Source: Alphaproteobacteria bacterium (GTDB lineage Bacteria; Pseudomonadota; Alphaproteobacteria; Rhizobiales; CAJQND01). Taken from it: a stretch of DNA of 64,000 bases. Position 1 is the stretch's first letter. Each line of letters begins with the position of its first letter. Below are positions 18,220-26,896 of the stretch, piece after piece. Below the pieces are notes generated by a model that worked only from the letters and a program-made list of their open reading frames with translations, had not been told where the DNA came from and did no database searches. The stretch is from assembly GCA_024227565.1 (NCBI GenBank), contig JAAEUE010000118.1, forward strand, positions 1 to 64,000, given 5' to 3'. Position numbers and translations under genes: made by a program.

Positions 18220-18844
18220 TGTTGTCGGCACGCTGCTTGGCCACTTGCGCGCGTCTGGCTGGCGCATAGCCCGGTGTGCCATAGGTCTCGAACAGGCGCT
18301 GGCTCACCTCGTAATGGTGCACCAGCCCGCCGCGCTCCACCCGCTCAATGGGGCCATCGGCATAGCCCAGGCCAAGCCTGCAGGTCAGATCAATATCGGC
18401 CGCCGCCGCTAAGCCCTCGTCAAGAAAGCGCAAGGCATCATTGTATTTCGGCCTCACCAGCCGGTCGATGATGCGGCCCTGCTGATCGGCCGAGATTGCA
18501 ACCTGGAACCCAGCACCTTCGAAAACGGCGCGTGCTGCATCAAGAGCCGCCTCGTCGCTGTTTGGCTGTCGCACCAGCTCAATCAGGTTGCTGGGCGGAT
18601 CGTCGCCATTCCGGTAGCGTGCAAAGCCCAGCATGTTTGAGCCTTCTTTGCCCGCATCTTCACCGGTGTAAACACCGAGGCATTCGGTTGTGAGCTCAAC
18701 CAGAACGGCGGTTTTTGCGGTATCTGCCTCTGCGCCGCCGCCCACATGGACCGTGATGGAGGCCTCCCGCACAGCATTTGTCAGAAAGTCATCGCCGTCA
18801 GGAAACGAGCGGCTCGGGCCATGGCTGATAATTGCGTAATCCAT
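18212..18844 (-). CDS. Stand-alone 3-hydroxyacyl-CoA dehydrogenase C-terminal domain protein
   Basis: A 210-residue protein whose C-terminal half (about 115-200: GRIIDRLVRPKYNDALRFLD, ADIDLTCRLGLGYADGPIER) is the helical C-terminal domain of 3-hydroxyacyl-CoA dehydrogenase. The N-terminal half has no GxGxxG NAD-binding loop. It immediately follows a complete 3-hydroxyacyl-CoA dehydrogenase gene (four bases apart). It could form a mixed dimer with that enzyme or be a non-redox CoA-binding accessory. ATG 18844 is used; the frame extends upstream into the neighbour's coding sequence. Confidence 0.7.
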   Translation of the reverse strand: MDYAIISHGPSRSFPDGDDFLTNAVREASITVHVGGGAEADTAKTAVLVELTTECLGVYTGEDAGKEGSNMLGFARYRNGDDPPSNLIELVRQPNSDEAALDAARAVFEGAGFQVAISADQQGRIIDRLVRPKYNDALRFLDEGLAAAADIDLTCRLGLGYADGPIERVERGGLVHHYEVSQRLFETYGTPGYAPARRAQVAKQRADNNE

Positions 18845-18848
18845 CCCG

Positions 18849-19730
18849 TCAGCCTCCAAACATCGCGTTGTCGTCATACTGATAAAACCCCCGGCCCGCC
18901 TTGCGCCCCAGATGGCCGGCAGCCACCATCCGGCTGAGCAGCGGCGGGGTTGCTGCGCGGGGATCGTGGGTGATGGGGTAGAACGCCTCACACAGGCGCA
19001 CCTGGGTATCCAGGCCGATCAGGTCGATCAGCTCCAGCGGGCCCATCTTGTAGCCCAATCCCTGTTTAATGGCCGTGTCGATGTCGCCCGCCGTGGCAAC
19101 GCCTGCCTCAACCGCCCGGATGGCATCATTGTTGAACGGCACCAGAAGGGCATTCAGAATGAAGCCCGGCTTGTCTTGGGTCCTCACTGGCATTTGGCCA
19201 ACCTGAACTGTCCAGTCCCAAGCGGCCTGGAAACTTTCATCGGATGTGTTGAGACCCGGCGACATCTCAATCAACTTCATAAGCTGGGCCGGAAGGCAGA
19301 AGTGCATGCCCACCACTTTGTCTTGCCGCGCGCAGCCTGATGCGATCTCGGTGATCGACAAGGTGGAGGTGTTGGAGGCGAACAGAGTGTGGGACGGGCA
19401 GACGTCGTCCAATTGCTCAAGCAGGATCTGCTTGGTTTTCAAATCCTCAAACACTGCCTCAATCACAAGGTCGCAGTCTGCAAGATCCGCAATCTGCGTG
19501 GTCGCTGAAAGCTTGGCCAGAGCGGCAGACTGATCGGCCTCAGTCATCTTCGCGCGCTCGACCGACTTTCCGAAGAAGCCTTCGGTTTGTTTACGGGCTC
19601 TGGCCAGCGCGTCCTCGCCGGTGTCAAAGCAGATGGTTTTGAACCCGGCGCGCGCGGCCACAATGGCGATCCCGGCGCCCATGGTTCCGGCGGCCCCGCA
19701 CACGCCAACGGTTTTGATCTGGGATGTCAT
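18849..19730 (-). CDS. 3-hydroxyacyl-CoA dehydrogenase (3-hydroxybutyryl-CoA dehydrogenase type)
   Basis: A 293-residue NAD-dependent dehydrogenase with a GAAGTMGAGIA Rossmann loop at residue 11, FASNTSTLSITEIA, GMHFCLPAQLMKLIE (His-containing substrate segment) and a C-terminal domain ending RKAGRGFYQYDD. The usual FHFFNP motif is altered to MHFCLPA, which suggests an unusual acyl group. The real start is ATG 19730, overlapping the acyl-CoA dehydrogenase stop by four bases; the much longer open frame upstream is antisense-like read-through of that gene. Expected reaction: oxidation of 3-hydroxyacyl-CoA to 3-ketoacyl-CoA. Confidence 0.9.
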   Translation of the reverse strand: MTSQIKTVGVCGAAGTMGAGIAIVAARAGFKTICFDTGEDALARARKQTEGFFGKSVERAKMTEADQSAALAKLSATTQIADLADCDLVIEAVFEDLKTKQILLEQLDDVCPSHTLFASNTSTLSITEIASGCARQDKVVGMHFCLPAQLMKLIEMSPGLNTSDESFQAAWDWTVQVGQMPVRTQDKPGFILNALLVPFNNDAIRAVEAGVATAGDIDTAIKQGLGYKMGPLELIDLIGLDTQVRLCEAFYPITHDPRAATPPLLSRMVAAGHLGRKAGRGFYQYDDNAMFGG

Positions 19731-20893
19731 TTCTGCGCAAAACTCCTGCCGATCAGTTGGCGGTGCACCTGGTTGGTGCCTTCCCAGATCTGGGTAATCT
19801 TGGCATCGCGCATCAGACGCTCTGCCCGGTAATCGCTGATATAGCCATAGCCGCCGAACATTTGCACCGCATCGGTGCTCATGCGCATGGCAAGGTCGGA
19901 GGCCCTGAGCTTGGCCACCGAGGCCTCCTGGCCGAACTGCTCTGCGCCGCCGTCGATCAGGCCGCCCACATAGTCGACCCAGCTTTCCACCAGGGCAAGC
20001 TCGCTGGCGAGATCGGCGATGAGGAATTGGTTCGCCTGAAAATCTATGATGCGCCGGCCAGACTGCACCCGCTCGTTCATGTAAGCGGTCATGTCGTTGA
20101 AAGCGGCGCGGGCGATGCCGCGCGCGTGGGCTGCAATGGAAGGCCGTGACTTGTTGAGGGAGGCCAGGAGGATTGAAAGCCCCTCGCCCGGTGCTCCGAG
20201 CAAGTTGGCACGCGGCACCCGCGCCGTGTCGAAATTCAGGGCAACGGTTGAAGCTGCCCGGTGGCCCATTTTGTTTTCTTTTGGCCCGGTGGTGAAACCA
20301 TCGGTGCCCTTCTCCAACACAAGAGCGGAGATCGCGCCCTTGGCATCGTCGATCTCGCTCCACTTGCCGAAGAGCAGGATCCGGTCGGCCACATCCCCAT
20401 TGGAGATAAAGATCTTGGAGCCGTTGATGACGATGTCATCACCGTCCGGCGTGAAGCTGGTTTTCATGCCCGTGGCATCGGAACCGGCATCCGGCTCGGT
20501 GATGGCGAGCGAGCCAATGCCGCCCTCTGCAATGGTGGGCAAAAGACGCAGTTTTTGCTCTTCTGTACCGAAATCTATCAGCGGTTTCATGCCGTGAAAG
20601 TTGGTGGCGTAGATGATGCCGGTCGAGGCACAGGCTTCAGAGACAATTGAGACGCATTCCAGGTACAGCCGGTACGACATCGGGGCGCCGCCATAGGCCT
20701 CCGGAACGAAGATCGCGTTCAGCCCCATGGCGTTCAGGGCGTCCATGCTGGCGCTTGGATATTCGCCCGACGCATCGTAGGCCGCCGCCTGGGGGGCAAT
20801 CACCTCTTCAGCCACCTTTTGCAGCTGATCGAGCACCAATTGCTCTTGTTCATCCCAGATCCGGTTCTGCGCATAGCGCTCCAGCAGCGTCAT
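19727..20893 (-). CDS. Acyl-CoA dehydrogenase
   Basis: A 388-residue FAD enzyme of the acyl-CoA dehydrogenase family. SLAITEPDAGSDATGM (about residue 130) and KIFISNGDVAD are the FAD-contacting blocks; MFGGYGYISDYRAERLMRDAKITQ leads to IWEGTNQVHR, whose Glu is the expected catalytic base. It introduces the alpha-beta double bond into an acyl-CoA and passes electrons to ETF. Four-base overlaps on both sides couple it to the enoyl-CoA hydratase and 3-hydroxyacyl-CoA dehydrogenase genes. In an alicyclic pathway it would fill the AliB-type step. Confidence 0.93.
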   Translation of the reverse strand: MTLLERYAQNRIWDEQEQLVLDQLQKVAEEVIAPQAAAYDASGEYPSASMDALNAMGLNAIFVPEAYGGAPMSYRLYLECVSIVSEACASTGIIYATNFHGMKPLIDFGTEEQKLRLLPTIAEGGIGSLAITEPDAGSDATGMKTSFTPDGDDIVINGSKIFISNGDVADRILLFGKWSEIDDAKGAISALVLEKGTDGFTTGPKENKMGHRAASTVALNFDTARVPRANLLGAPGEGLSILLASLNKSRPSIAAHARGIARAAFNDMTAYMNERVQSGRRIIDFQANQFLIADLASELALVESWVDYVGGLIDGGAEQFGQEASVAKLRASDLAMRMSTDAVQMFGGYGYISDYRAERLMRDAKITQIWEGTNQVHRQLIGRSFAQK

Positions 20894-21657
20894 GTGTCTT
20901 TGAACTCCGGATCGCGTTTTTCCTCAAAAGCAGCCATACCTTCCGTGGAATCGCTCAACTGGAATGCCAGGTTATTCAGGTTGGCCTCAGCCTCAAATCC
21001 AGCTTCCAAGGGCCGATCCAGCGCGCGGCTCACTGCTTCGCGGGCAAACCCCAAAACCGGCAGGCTGAGCTTGGCCAGCTGGCCCGCAAGCGCCATGGCC
21101 CGGGTCATGGGGTCACCCTCAATAACCTCCTGCACAAGCCCCATTGCCAGGGCTTCCTCAGCCCCCACAGGGCGCCCAGTTGTGATCATTTCCATTGCCC
21201 GCCCCTCACCCACCAAACGGGGCAATCTTTGGGTCCCGCCATAGCCTGGAATGAGGCCCAATTTGATTTCAGGGAGCCCCACTTTTGCGTTCGCTGTGGC
21301 CATGCGGAACGTGCAGGCCAGGGCAAGCTCCAAACCACCCCCAAAAGCGTAACCGTTGATGAGCGCCAGCGAGGGCACCCGCAGCCGGTCCAGCTTGCCG
21401 AAGGTCTGTTGCCCGCGCCGCATGCGTTCGCCCATTTCAAGGGGCGTGGCCGCTCGCAGTTCCTTAATGTCAGCGCCAGCGCAGAACGCCCTTTCCCCTT
21501 CCCCAGTGATGATCAGGAAGCGGCTGTCGTCCTTCTCAACCTCATCCAGCGCAGCGCCAATTTGTTCAATGATCTGGAACGACAGTGCGTTCAGTGCCTC
21601 GGGGCGGCGCAAGGTGAGGATGCCCACATCGCCTCGCCGGGTTAGCTCCACGCTCAT
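20890..21657 (-). CDS. Enoyl-CoA hydratase (crotonase family)
   Basis: A 255-residue crotonase. The oxyanion loop AFCAGADIKEL lies about residue 62. Both hydratase glutamates appear present: GGGLELALAC (about 115) and GLPEIKLGLIPGYGGTQRL (about 135). It is therefore a plausible true hydratase adding water to an enoyl-CoA, equivalent to BadK in cyclohexanecarboxylate degradation or to standard beta-oxidation. The start and stop both overlap neighbouring genes by four bases, placing it between the acyl-CoA ligase and dehydrogenase genes in one operon. Confidence 0.92.
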   Translation of the reverse strand: MSVELTRRGDVGILTLRRPEALNALSFQIIEQIGAALDEVEKDDSRFLIITGEGERAFCAGADIKELRAATPLEMGERMRRGQQTFGKLDRLRVPSLALINGYAFGGGLELALACTFRMATANAKVGLPEIKLGLIPGYGGTQRLPRLVGEGRAMEMITTGRPVGAEEALAMGLVQEVIEGDPMTRAMALAGQLAKLSLPVLGFAREAVSRALDRPLEAGFEAEANLNNLAFQLSDSTEGMAAFEEKRDPEFKDT

Positions 21658-23276
21658 GCTGTCTCTCCCCTTGGCTTGAACCGAACCGCTTCGGGTTTCA
21701 GCTCGCCGCGCTTCACCATGTCCACCAGCTCGCGCTTCAAGATCTTCCCACTGGCCGTGAGCGGGAAGGTGTCCAGGTTCAGATAGTATTCCGGCATGTC
21801 ATAAACCGACAGCCCCTCTTCGGCCAGATGGTGCAGCAAGGGCTTGGCCTCAACCTCGCCAGTGATGGCCAGGCAGACCCGCTCGCCCAAGCGCTGGTCT
21901 GCCACCGGGAAGGCGGCCGCCTTTTCGATGTCTTTGTGGCGCAGCGCGATGGCTTCAATCGTGGTGGGGTGGATATTGTGGCCACCGCGAATAATCAGAT
22001 CCTTCAGGCGCCCGGAGACTGTGAGGTTGCCGGCCTCGTCCAACTTGCCCAGATCGCCGGATAGGAACCAGCCTGAGCTGTTGAAGCTGCCTTCCGTTGC
22101 TTCCTGGTTGGCATAATAGCCCAGCATGAGGCAGGCGCCACGGCCGCCGATTTGCCCGATCTCACCTGGCCCCAGGGCGCGGTCAGCGTTCTCGCTGTCG
22201 AATATACAGACCTCATAGGCCGGACCGCCACGGCCGCAAGTCTCTGTAATTGTGCTGATATCATCTTCTGGATCGGTAAACTGATGGGACGAGTTCTCCG
22301 TCATCCCATAAACGTTCTGGGGTTTGATGCCCTGATGCACAAAGGCCTCTGCCACGCTTGGGGGGATCGGCGCGCCGGCCATGTAGAAAGTCTCAACCGC
22401 CCCCAACCGGCTTGCGCCTTGCGCCCTCTGCTCGGCCAACAGGTCCATGGCATGGGTGGGCACCCCCATCACATAAGTGGCGCCCGTTTCGGTGATCCAG
22501 TCCAGGCGGCTTATTCCCTCCGGCGGATCATCGGTGATCAACTCGCCGCCGCAGAGCAGCCACTGGGCCACGGCCACCCAGGCGATGTGGTGCGACAGCG
22601 GGCTCAAGCTGAGGATGCGCGTAGCCGGGCTGCGCTCCCATGCGGCCACCATATCGCGGGCATTGGAGAGCAATGTGTTGGCCGAATGCATGACGCACTT
22701 CGGGGCGCCGGTAGTGCCGGAGGTGAAGGCAAGATAGACCACCGCATCCGGATCATCATGGGGCGGGGTGTCCGGGCGGCGGCCCGGTTGCGGCAGAACG
22801 CCCAGAGAATAAGTTTTCTTCAGTGTAGGGACGGTTTCCAACATCGCCTCTAAATCGCATGCCTTCCGGTCGGCGCCCCATCCCGGCTCGGTGAGGAGGG
22901 CTGCAGCATTCAGGCGGGTCAGCAACACGGTAATGTCTGCACAAGTGTGTGTGCGGTGCAGGGACGGATTGCACGCAATCGCCTGACGGGTGCAGGCCAG
23001 AAACATGATCACCGCATCAATGCGGTTGGAGAGCCAGAGCGAAACACGGTCGCCGGTAACCAAACCCTGTTCGTGAAGGTCGACAGCCAAGGCATCGACC
23101 CGCTGACGCAGCTCTTGCCAGGTCAATCTCTCATGCCCGTCGCGCAAAGCATAAGAAACAGGCCGGTTGGAGGCATGGCCTTCCAGCAATCCGTAGAATG
23201 TGTCCTCCGTCCACAGTCCGGCCTCATAAAACGCCTTGGTTTGTGTCGGGGAATGGAGGGTCAGGAAGGGCCGCAT
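21654..23276 (-). CDS. AMP-forming acyl-CoA ligase
   Basis: A 540-residue ANL-superfamily ligase. The P-loop YLAFTSGTTGAPKCVMHS lies near residue 180, YGMTENSS about 330, SGDLGKLDEAGNLTVSGRLKD about 415, and the catalytic Lys in LTASGKILKRELVD near the C-terminus. It activates a carboxylic acid to its CoA thioester and would be the entry step of the cluster. The sequence recalls cyclohexanecarboxylate-CoA ligase (AliA) and similar aryl/alicyclic ligases more than medium-chain fatty acid ligases, but this is judgement without alignment. The BadI-like hydrolase gene lies seven bases upstream. Confidence 0.9.
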   Translation of the reverse strand: MRPFLTLHSPTQTKAFYEAGLWTEDTFYGLLEGHASNRPVSYALRDGHERLTWQELRQRVDALAVDLHEQGLVTGDRVSLWLSNRIDAVIMFLACTRQAIACNPSLHRTHTCADITVLLTRLNAAALLTEPGWGADRKACDLEAMLETVPTLKKTYSLGVLPQPGRRPDTPPHDDPDAVVYLAFTSGTTGAPKCVMHSANTLLSNARDMVAAWERSPATRILSLSPLSHHIAWVAVAQWLLCGGELITDDPPEGISRLDWITETGATYVMGVPTHAMDLLAEQRAQGASRLGAVETFYMAGAPIPPSVAEAFVHQGIKPQNVYGMTENSSHQFTDPEDDISTITETCGRGGPAYEVCIFDSENADRALGPGEIGQIGGRGACLMLGYYANQEATEGSFNSSGWFLSGDLGKLDEAGNLTVSGRLKDLIIRGGHNIHPTTIEAIALRHKDIEKAAAFPVADQRLGERVCLAITGEVEAKPLLHHLAEEGLSVYDMPEYYLNLDTFPLTASGKILKRELVDMVKRGELKPEAVRFKPRGETA

Positions 23277-23283
23277 GGGGTTT

Positions 23284-24063
23284 TTAGTGCCCGAACGTGT
23301 CAGTGTCAGGACTGCGGCGTTCCCGGAAGGAGGCGCTCAGTTCTTTGGACTCTTCGGTTTCCAGATACCCCCGCAGCAACAGGTCGTGAGCAAGCCTGGA
23401 AAGGCCACCGACTCCACCATGACGTGCACCAAATGCCGCTTTCAGAGAGGCCAAGGCAAAAGCCCCGCGTTCTGCGACTTCGAGCGCAAATGCACGGGTT
23501 TCTTCAACCAATTTCTCATCTGCAACCACCCTGTTGACGAGGCCTAAGTCCTTGGCCTCGCCGGCGCTCATCTTTTTGTTGCAAAACCAGATCTCCTTGG
23601 CCTTCTTCTTGCCCACCAGGTCTTCCAAAAACCAGGTGCCGTAGCCCGCATCGAACGATCCCATCATGGGGCCAACCTGCCTGAACACCGCACTTTGCTT
23701 GGCAATGGTCAAATCGCAGACCATCTGCAGCACATTGCCCCCACCAACAGCAAAACCATTGACCGAGGCGATCACCGGTTTCTGACATTTGTCGATGGCA
23801 TCGTACATTTCCAACGTCGGAAGCACCCCGGCATAGAGCGCCGTGTCCTCCATGCCGTCCTTGCGCCCACCAATGCAAAAGAACTTCTCGCCCGCCCCGG
23901 TGATCACCAGCACACGGGTGCGGGTTTCGCGCCGCACCTGGTTGATGCAGTCGCGCACCTCATGACACATGGTCTCGTTGAACATGTTGCCATCGTCCGG
24001 GCGGTTGAGAGTCAAAGTGCCCACCGGCCCATCTTCAGAATAGAGGATGGTTTCAAAACTCAT
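23284..24063 (-). CDS. BadI/MenB-like crotonase (ring-opening or ring-forming hydrolase)
   Basis: A 259-residue crotonase of the MenB/BadI branch. Signature segments are NGFAVGGGNVLQMVCDLTIA (about residue 107), QVGPMMGSFDAGYGTWFLED with the branch-specific Asp, and KKKAKEIWFCNKKMSAGEAK. MenB performs the Dieckmann-like closure of menaquinone synthesis and BadI the reverse ring-opening of 2-ketocyclohexanecarboxyl-CoA to pimeloyl-CoA. No menaquinone genes are near, whereas ligase, dehydrogenase and hydratase genes are, so BadI-like ring cleavage is favoured. Start ATG 24063 (AGGAG upstream) is preferred over an in-frame TTG at 24069. Confidence 0.85.
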   Translation of the reverse strand: MSFETILYSEDGPVGTLTLNRPDDGNMFNETMCHEVRDCINQVRRETRTRVLVITGAGEKFFCIGGRKDGMEDTALYAGVLPTLEMYDAIDKCQKPVIASVNGFAVGGGNVLQMVCDLTIAKQSAVFRQVGPMMGSFDAGYGTWFLEDLVGKKKAKEIWFCNKKMSAGEAKDLGLVNRVVADEKLVEETRAFALEVAERGAFALASLKAAFGARHGGVGGLSRLAHDLLLRGYLETEESKELSASFRERRSPDTDTFGH

Positions 24064-24093
24064 GGGCAAGGCACTCCTGTTGCTTGCGGCGAA

Positions 24094-25008
24094 CTAGTTC
24101 GGTTCAACTTCAAAGCGGGTGCGCCCGCCCCCCTCGGCTGCGATTACGTTCAGCCGTTTTATATCCTCCTCCGCATCCACCAACTCCTGCGGGCTGATCG
24201 AGGCGGGTTCGTCGCCGGCCTGGCCGTTGAGAATTTCGAAAGGGTCGCGGTGATCGGCGAACCCGAGCGCGGAGGCGCCGAGAGAATAGCCCATCAGGCG
24301 CTGCACCTCTTCGGGCATCTCGCGCGCTTCGTCCCGGGTCATGGTGAGCATCTGGTTTTCTTCCTGGCGCAACCAGCCGAGCACGTAGTGCAGAGCCACG
24401 CCATAACGCGGCGCGTTGGCTCTGTTGGCCCCGCCGCCATGGATCACGTTGCCGGTGTAGATCAACACCGAACCTGCCGGCATTTCGGCAGAAATGATTT
24501 CATCAGGCTCAGGCTGGCGCGCATCGTCCCAAAGATGGCTGCCGGGCACCAGGCGTGTTCCGCCGTTGTCCGCGGTGAAATCCGACACGGCCCACATGGT
24601 GGCCACAGTGAGCGGCGGGGCCGGATTGTTGAACGGCCACAGGTTGGTGTCGCGGTGCAGGGTCTGCGCACTCTCACCCGGTCCCAGATGCATGACGCCG
24701 GTATAGTTGCCCCAATAGCGCGCGCAGAGTTCAAGCAGAACCGCATCGGCCACGCCCAGGACGGCGGGCGCGAGCAACATCTGTCGCGCAATTTCCGATT
24801 TTCCAATCAAGGCGCCGAAGCGCTTGGTGTGATGGCCCCAGAAGTCTTCGGTCCCAACACCGGTGTCCTTCAGGTAGGGCTCTAGCTCCGCTTTCAACTG
24901 TGCGATCCCGGCATCGTCAAGCACGCGTTCAACAATGGCGTAGCCGTCGCGGCGCACGGCCTGGACTATCTCCTCCTGGTCGGCGCCTGCTGGAAACCTG
25001 TTGGCCAT
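24094..25008 (-). CDS. Phytanoyl-CoA dioxygenase family Fe(II)/2OG oxygenase
   Basis: A 304-residue double-stranded beta-helix oxygenase. Iron ligands are His118 and Asp120 (TLHRDTN) and His190 (GNVIHGGG), with Arg201 expected to bind 2-oxoglutarate. PhyH-family enzymes hydroxylate acyl-CoAs or small molecules at unactivated carbon. Start ATG 25008 follows AAGAGGG; an upstream ATG at 25044 lacks a ribosome site. It is the first gene of the minus-strand catabolic run and is divergent, by 92 bases, from the MDR gene. It may install the hydroxyl group that the neighbouring dehydrogenases oxidise. Confidence 0.88.
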   Translation of the reverse strand: MANRFPAGADQEEIVQAVRRDGYAIVERVLDDAGIAQLKAELEPYLKDTGVGTEDFWGHHTKRFGALIGKSEIARQMLLAPAVLGVADAVLLELCARYWGNYTGVMHLGPGESAQTLHRDTNLWPFNNPAPPLTVATMWAVSDFTADNGGTRLVPGSHLWDDARQPEPDEIISAEMPAGSVLIYTGNVIHGGGANRANAPRYGVALHYVLGWLRQEENQMLTMTRDEAREMPEEVQRLMGYSLGASALGFADHRDPFEILNGQAGDEPASISPQELVDAEEDIKRLNVIAAEGGGRTRFEVEPN

Positions 25009-25100
25009 GGCCAAAATCCCTCTTGTTTCATCCGTTGTCCCCATATTGATGTACGTGCCCGTGAAGGGCAAGGTGGCTAAGCGCAAGAGGAGGAGAGTTT

Positions 25101-26108
25101 ATGAAGGCGGTTATGGTGGAGGGCTTCGGGCCCATCGAGAATGCTGCGGTTCGCGATGTTCCTGAGCCCGTGCCCGGCCCCGGCGAAGTGCTGGTCGCCA
25201 TGAGAGCTGCCGACGTGAACTTTCCCGACATTCTGGTGATGGAAGGGGCCTACCAGGTGAAACCGCCCCTGCCGTTCTCGCCAGGCAAGGCGGGTGCGGG
25301 CATTGTGGAGGCGGTCGGCGCGGGCGCCACCCGCTTCAAGCCAGGCGACCGGGTGGCGGCCGAGGTGGAATATGGCGCCTATGCGGAGAAGATGTTGGCG
25401 GCAGAAAACCTTTGTTATCCGCTGCCGAAGGACATTTCGTTTGAGGACGCAGCCGCCCTCTCCCTGGTTTATCAGACAGCCCATTTTGCCCTGTTGGAGC
25501 GGGCTGGTTTAACCTCCGGTGACCGGGTTCTCGTTCTGGGGGCAAGTGGCGGGGTTGGTCTGGCCGCGGTGCAGCTGGCACGCGCCCTGGGCGCTGCAAC
25601 GGTGATCGCCGGCGTGCGCTCCCCTGCCAAGGCGCAAGTGGTGACCGACGGCGGTGCAGATGTAGTGGTGAACTTAAGCTCCGAGACCCTGCGCGATGAT
25701 TTGCGCGACCAGGTGCATGAAGCAACCGGAGGACATGGCGCCGACATCGTGATCGACCCGGTGGGCGGCGCGGCGCATGCGGCGGCATTGCGGGCCATGG
25801 CGTGGCGCGGGCGCATGGTGATCGTGGGATTTGCCTCAGGAGAAATCCCCCAGATCAGATCCAACTATCTGCTGGTGAAGAACATCGCCGTCTCCGGACT
25901 GCAGTGGTCCGATTACCGCGACCGTGAACCCGAAGCTGTCGCGAATGTGCAAGCTGAGATTTTTGCACTGTGCAAATCGGGTAAGCTTGTGCCACATATC
26001 AGTCGTGTTTTCCCATTGACCGGCTTCGCAACAGCACTGGGGATGTTGAAGGCGGGAGAGGCGGAAGGCAAAATTGTACTGTCCTTTGGTGCGGGAGAGG
26101 GCGAATGA
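25101..26108 (+). CDS. NADPH:quinone oxidoreductase-like MDR enzyme
   Basis: A 335-residue zinc-free medium-chain dehydrogenase/reductase. The N-terminal GroES-like part includes EVLVAMRAADVNFPDILVMEG and PFSPGKAGAGIVEAVG; the coenzyme loop LGASGGVGLAAVQLA lies about residue 150. The family reduces quinones or enoyl/enone groups with NADPH. AGGAGGAG precedes the start. It overlaps the SDR gene by four bases and begins the plus-strand half of the catabolic cluster, so it probably reduces or oxidises an intermediate of the same pathway. Confidence 0.9.
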   Translation: MKAVMVEGFGPIENAAVRDVPEPVPGPGEVLVAMRAADVNFPDILVMEGAYQVKPPLPFSPGKAGAGIVEAVGAGATRFKPGDRVAAEVEYGAYAEKMLAAENLCYPLPKDISFEDAAALSLVYQTAHFALLERAGLTSGDRVLVLGASGGVGLAAVQLARALGAATVIAGVRSPAKAQVVTDGGADVVVNLSSETLRDDLRDQVHEATGGHGADIVIDPVGGAAHAAALRAMAWRGRMVIVGFASGEIPQIRSNYLLVKNIAVSGLQWSDYRDREPEAVANVQAEIFALCKSGKLVPHISRVFPLTGFATALGMLKAGEAEGKIVLSFGAGEGE

Positions 26109-26896
26109 ATACCGCGAGGGGGGTTGCGCTGGTTACAGGCGGCGCGAGCGGCATAGGCGAGGCCTGTGTCCGGCGCTTTGCCGCTGACGGCCATCGCGTC
26201 GCCATTCTGGATATGAACGCAGAACGCGCCGAGGCCGTTGTCGCCGACTTGGGCGGCGCCGAGCATGCGCTTTGGCGTTCTGTTGATGTTTCCGATCACA
26301 AAGCCGTTGAGGCTGCTGTGGGCGAGGTGGCCGGCGAGTGGGGCAGGATCGACATCTGCGTTGCCTCTGCCGGCATTCTGGAAAACAAATCAACAGTTCT
26401 GGACGCCGACCCTGAAGCCCACGACCGGCTTTGGCAGGTCAACTACAACGGCACCGTCAACACCTGCCGCTCCGTGGGCAAGGTGATGCGGGAGCAAAAT
26501 TCAGGTGCCATGATCACCTTGGGGTCGATCAACAGTTTCGTGCCCCTGCCCCTTCCGGCCTACTGCCCAAGCAAGACCGCCATCACCCGGCTGACCGAAT
26601 TGCTTGCCGTTGAGCTCGGGCGCTTCAATGTGCGGGTCAACGGCCTGGCACCGACCTATGTTTTGACGCCGGCTCTGAAAGCCCGGATTGACTCAGGTGA
26701 CCGGGACCCGGACCTGATCAAAAACTCCGGCGTGCTCGACATGTTCGTGTTGCCGGAAGACATCGCAAACGCTGCGGCCTTTTTGTGTTCCGATCAGGCA
26801 CGTGCGATCACAGGCGTCATGCTGCCGGTCGATGCCGGACACCTGGCGTGGACGCCTTATCAGAACTACGCAGGAGGGGTACCGTGGCAGGACTGA
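26105..26896 (+). CDS. Short-chain dehydrogenase/reductase
   Basis: A 263-residue classical SDR. It has TGGASGIGEA for cofactor binding at residue 11, an Asp after the second strand (ILDMN) favouring NAD(H), SAG in place of NNAG, the catalytic Ser in GSINSF and YCPSK. It oxidises or reduces an alcohol/ketone. In the cluster it could do the BadH-like step (2-hydroxy to 2-keto acyl-CoA) before ring cleavage. It overlaps the preceding MDR gene by four bases and the following gene by thirteen. Confidence 0.9.
   Translation: MNTARGVALVTGGASGIGEACVRRFAADGHRVAILDMNAERAEAVVADLGGAEHALWRSVDVSDHKAVEAAVGEVAGEWGRIDICVASAGILENKSTVLDADPEAHDRLWQVNYNGTVNTCRSVGKVMREQNSGAMITLGSINSFVPLPLPAYCPSKTAITRLTELLAVELGRFNVRVNGLAPTYVLTPALKARIDSGDRDPDLIKNSGVLDMFVLPEDIANAAAFLCSDQARAITGVMLPVDAGHLAWTPYQNYAGGVPWQD

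Noticed and set aside
23284..24063. Calling the crotonase menB
   Set aside because: The branch fits, but no menaquinone genes are near and the catabolic context favours a BadI-like role.
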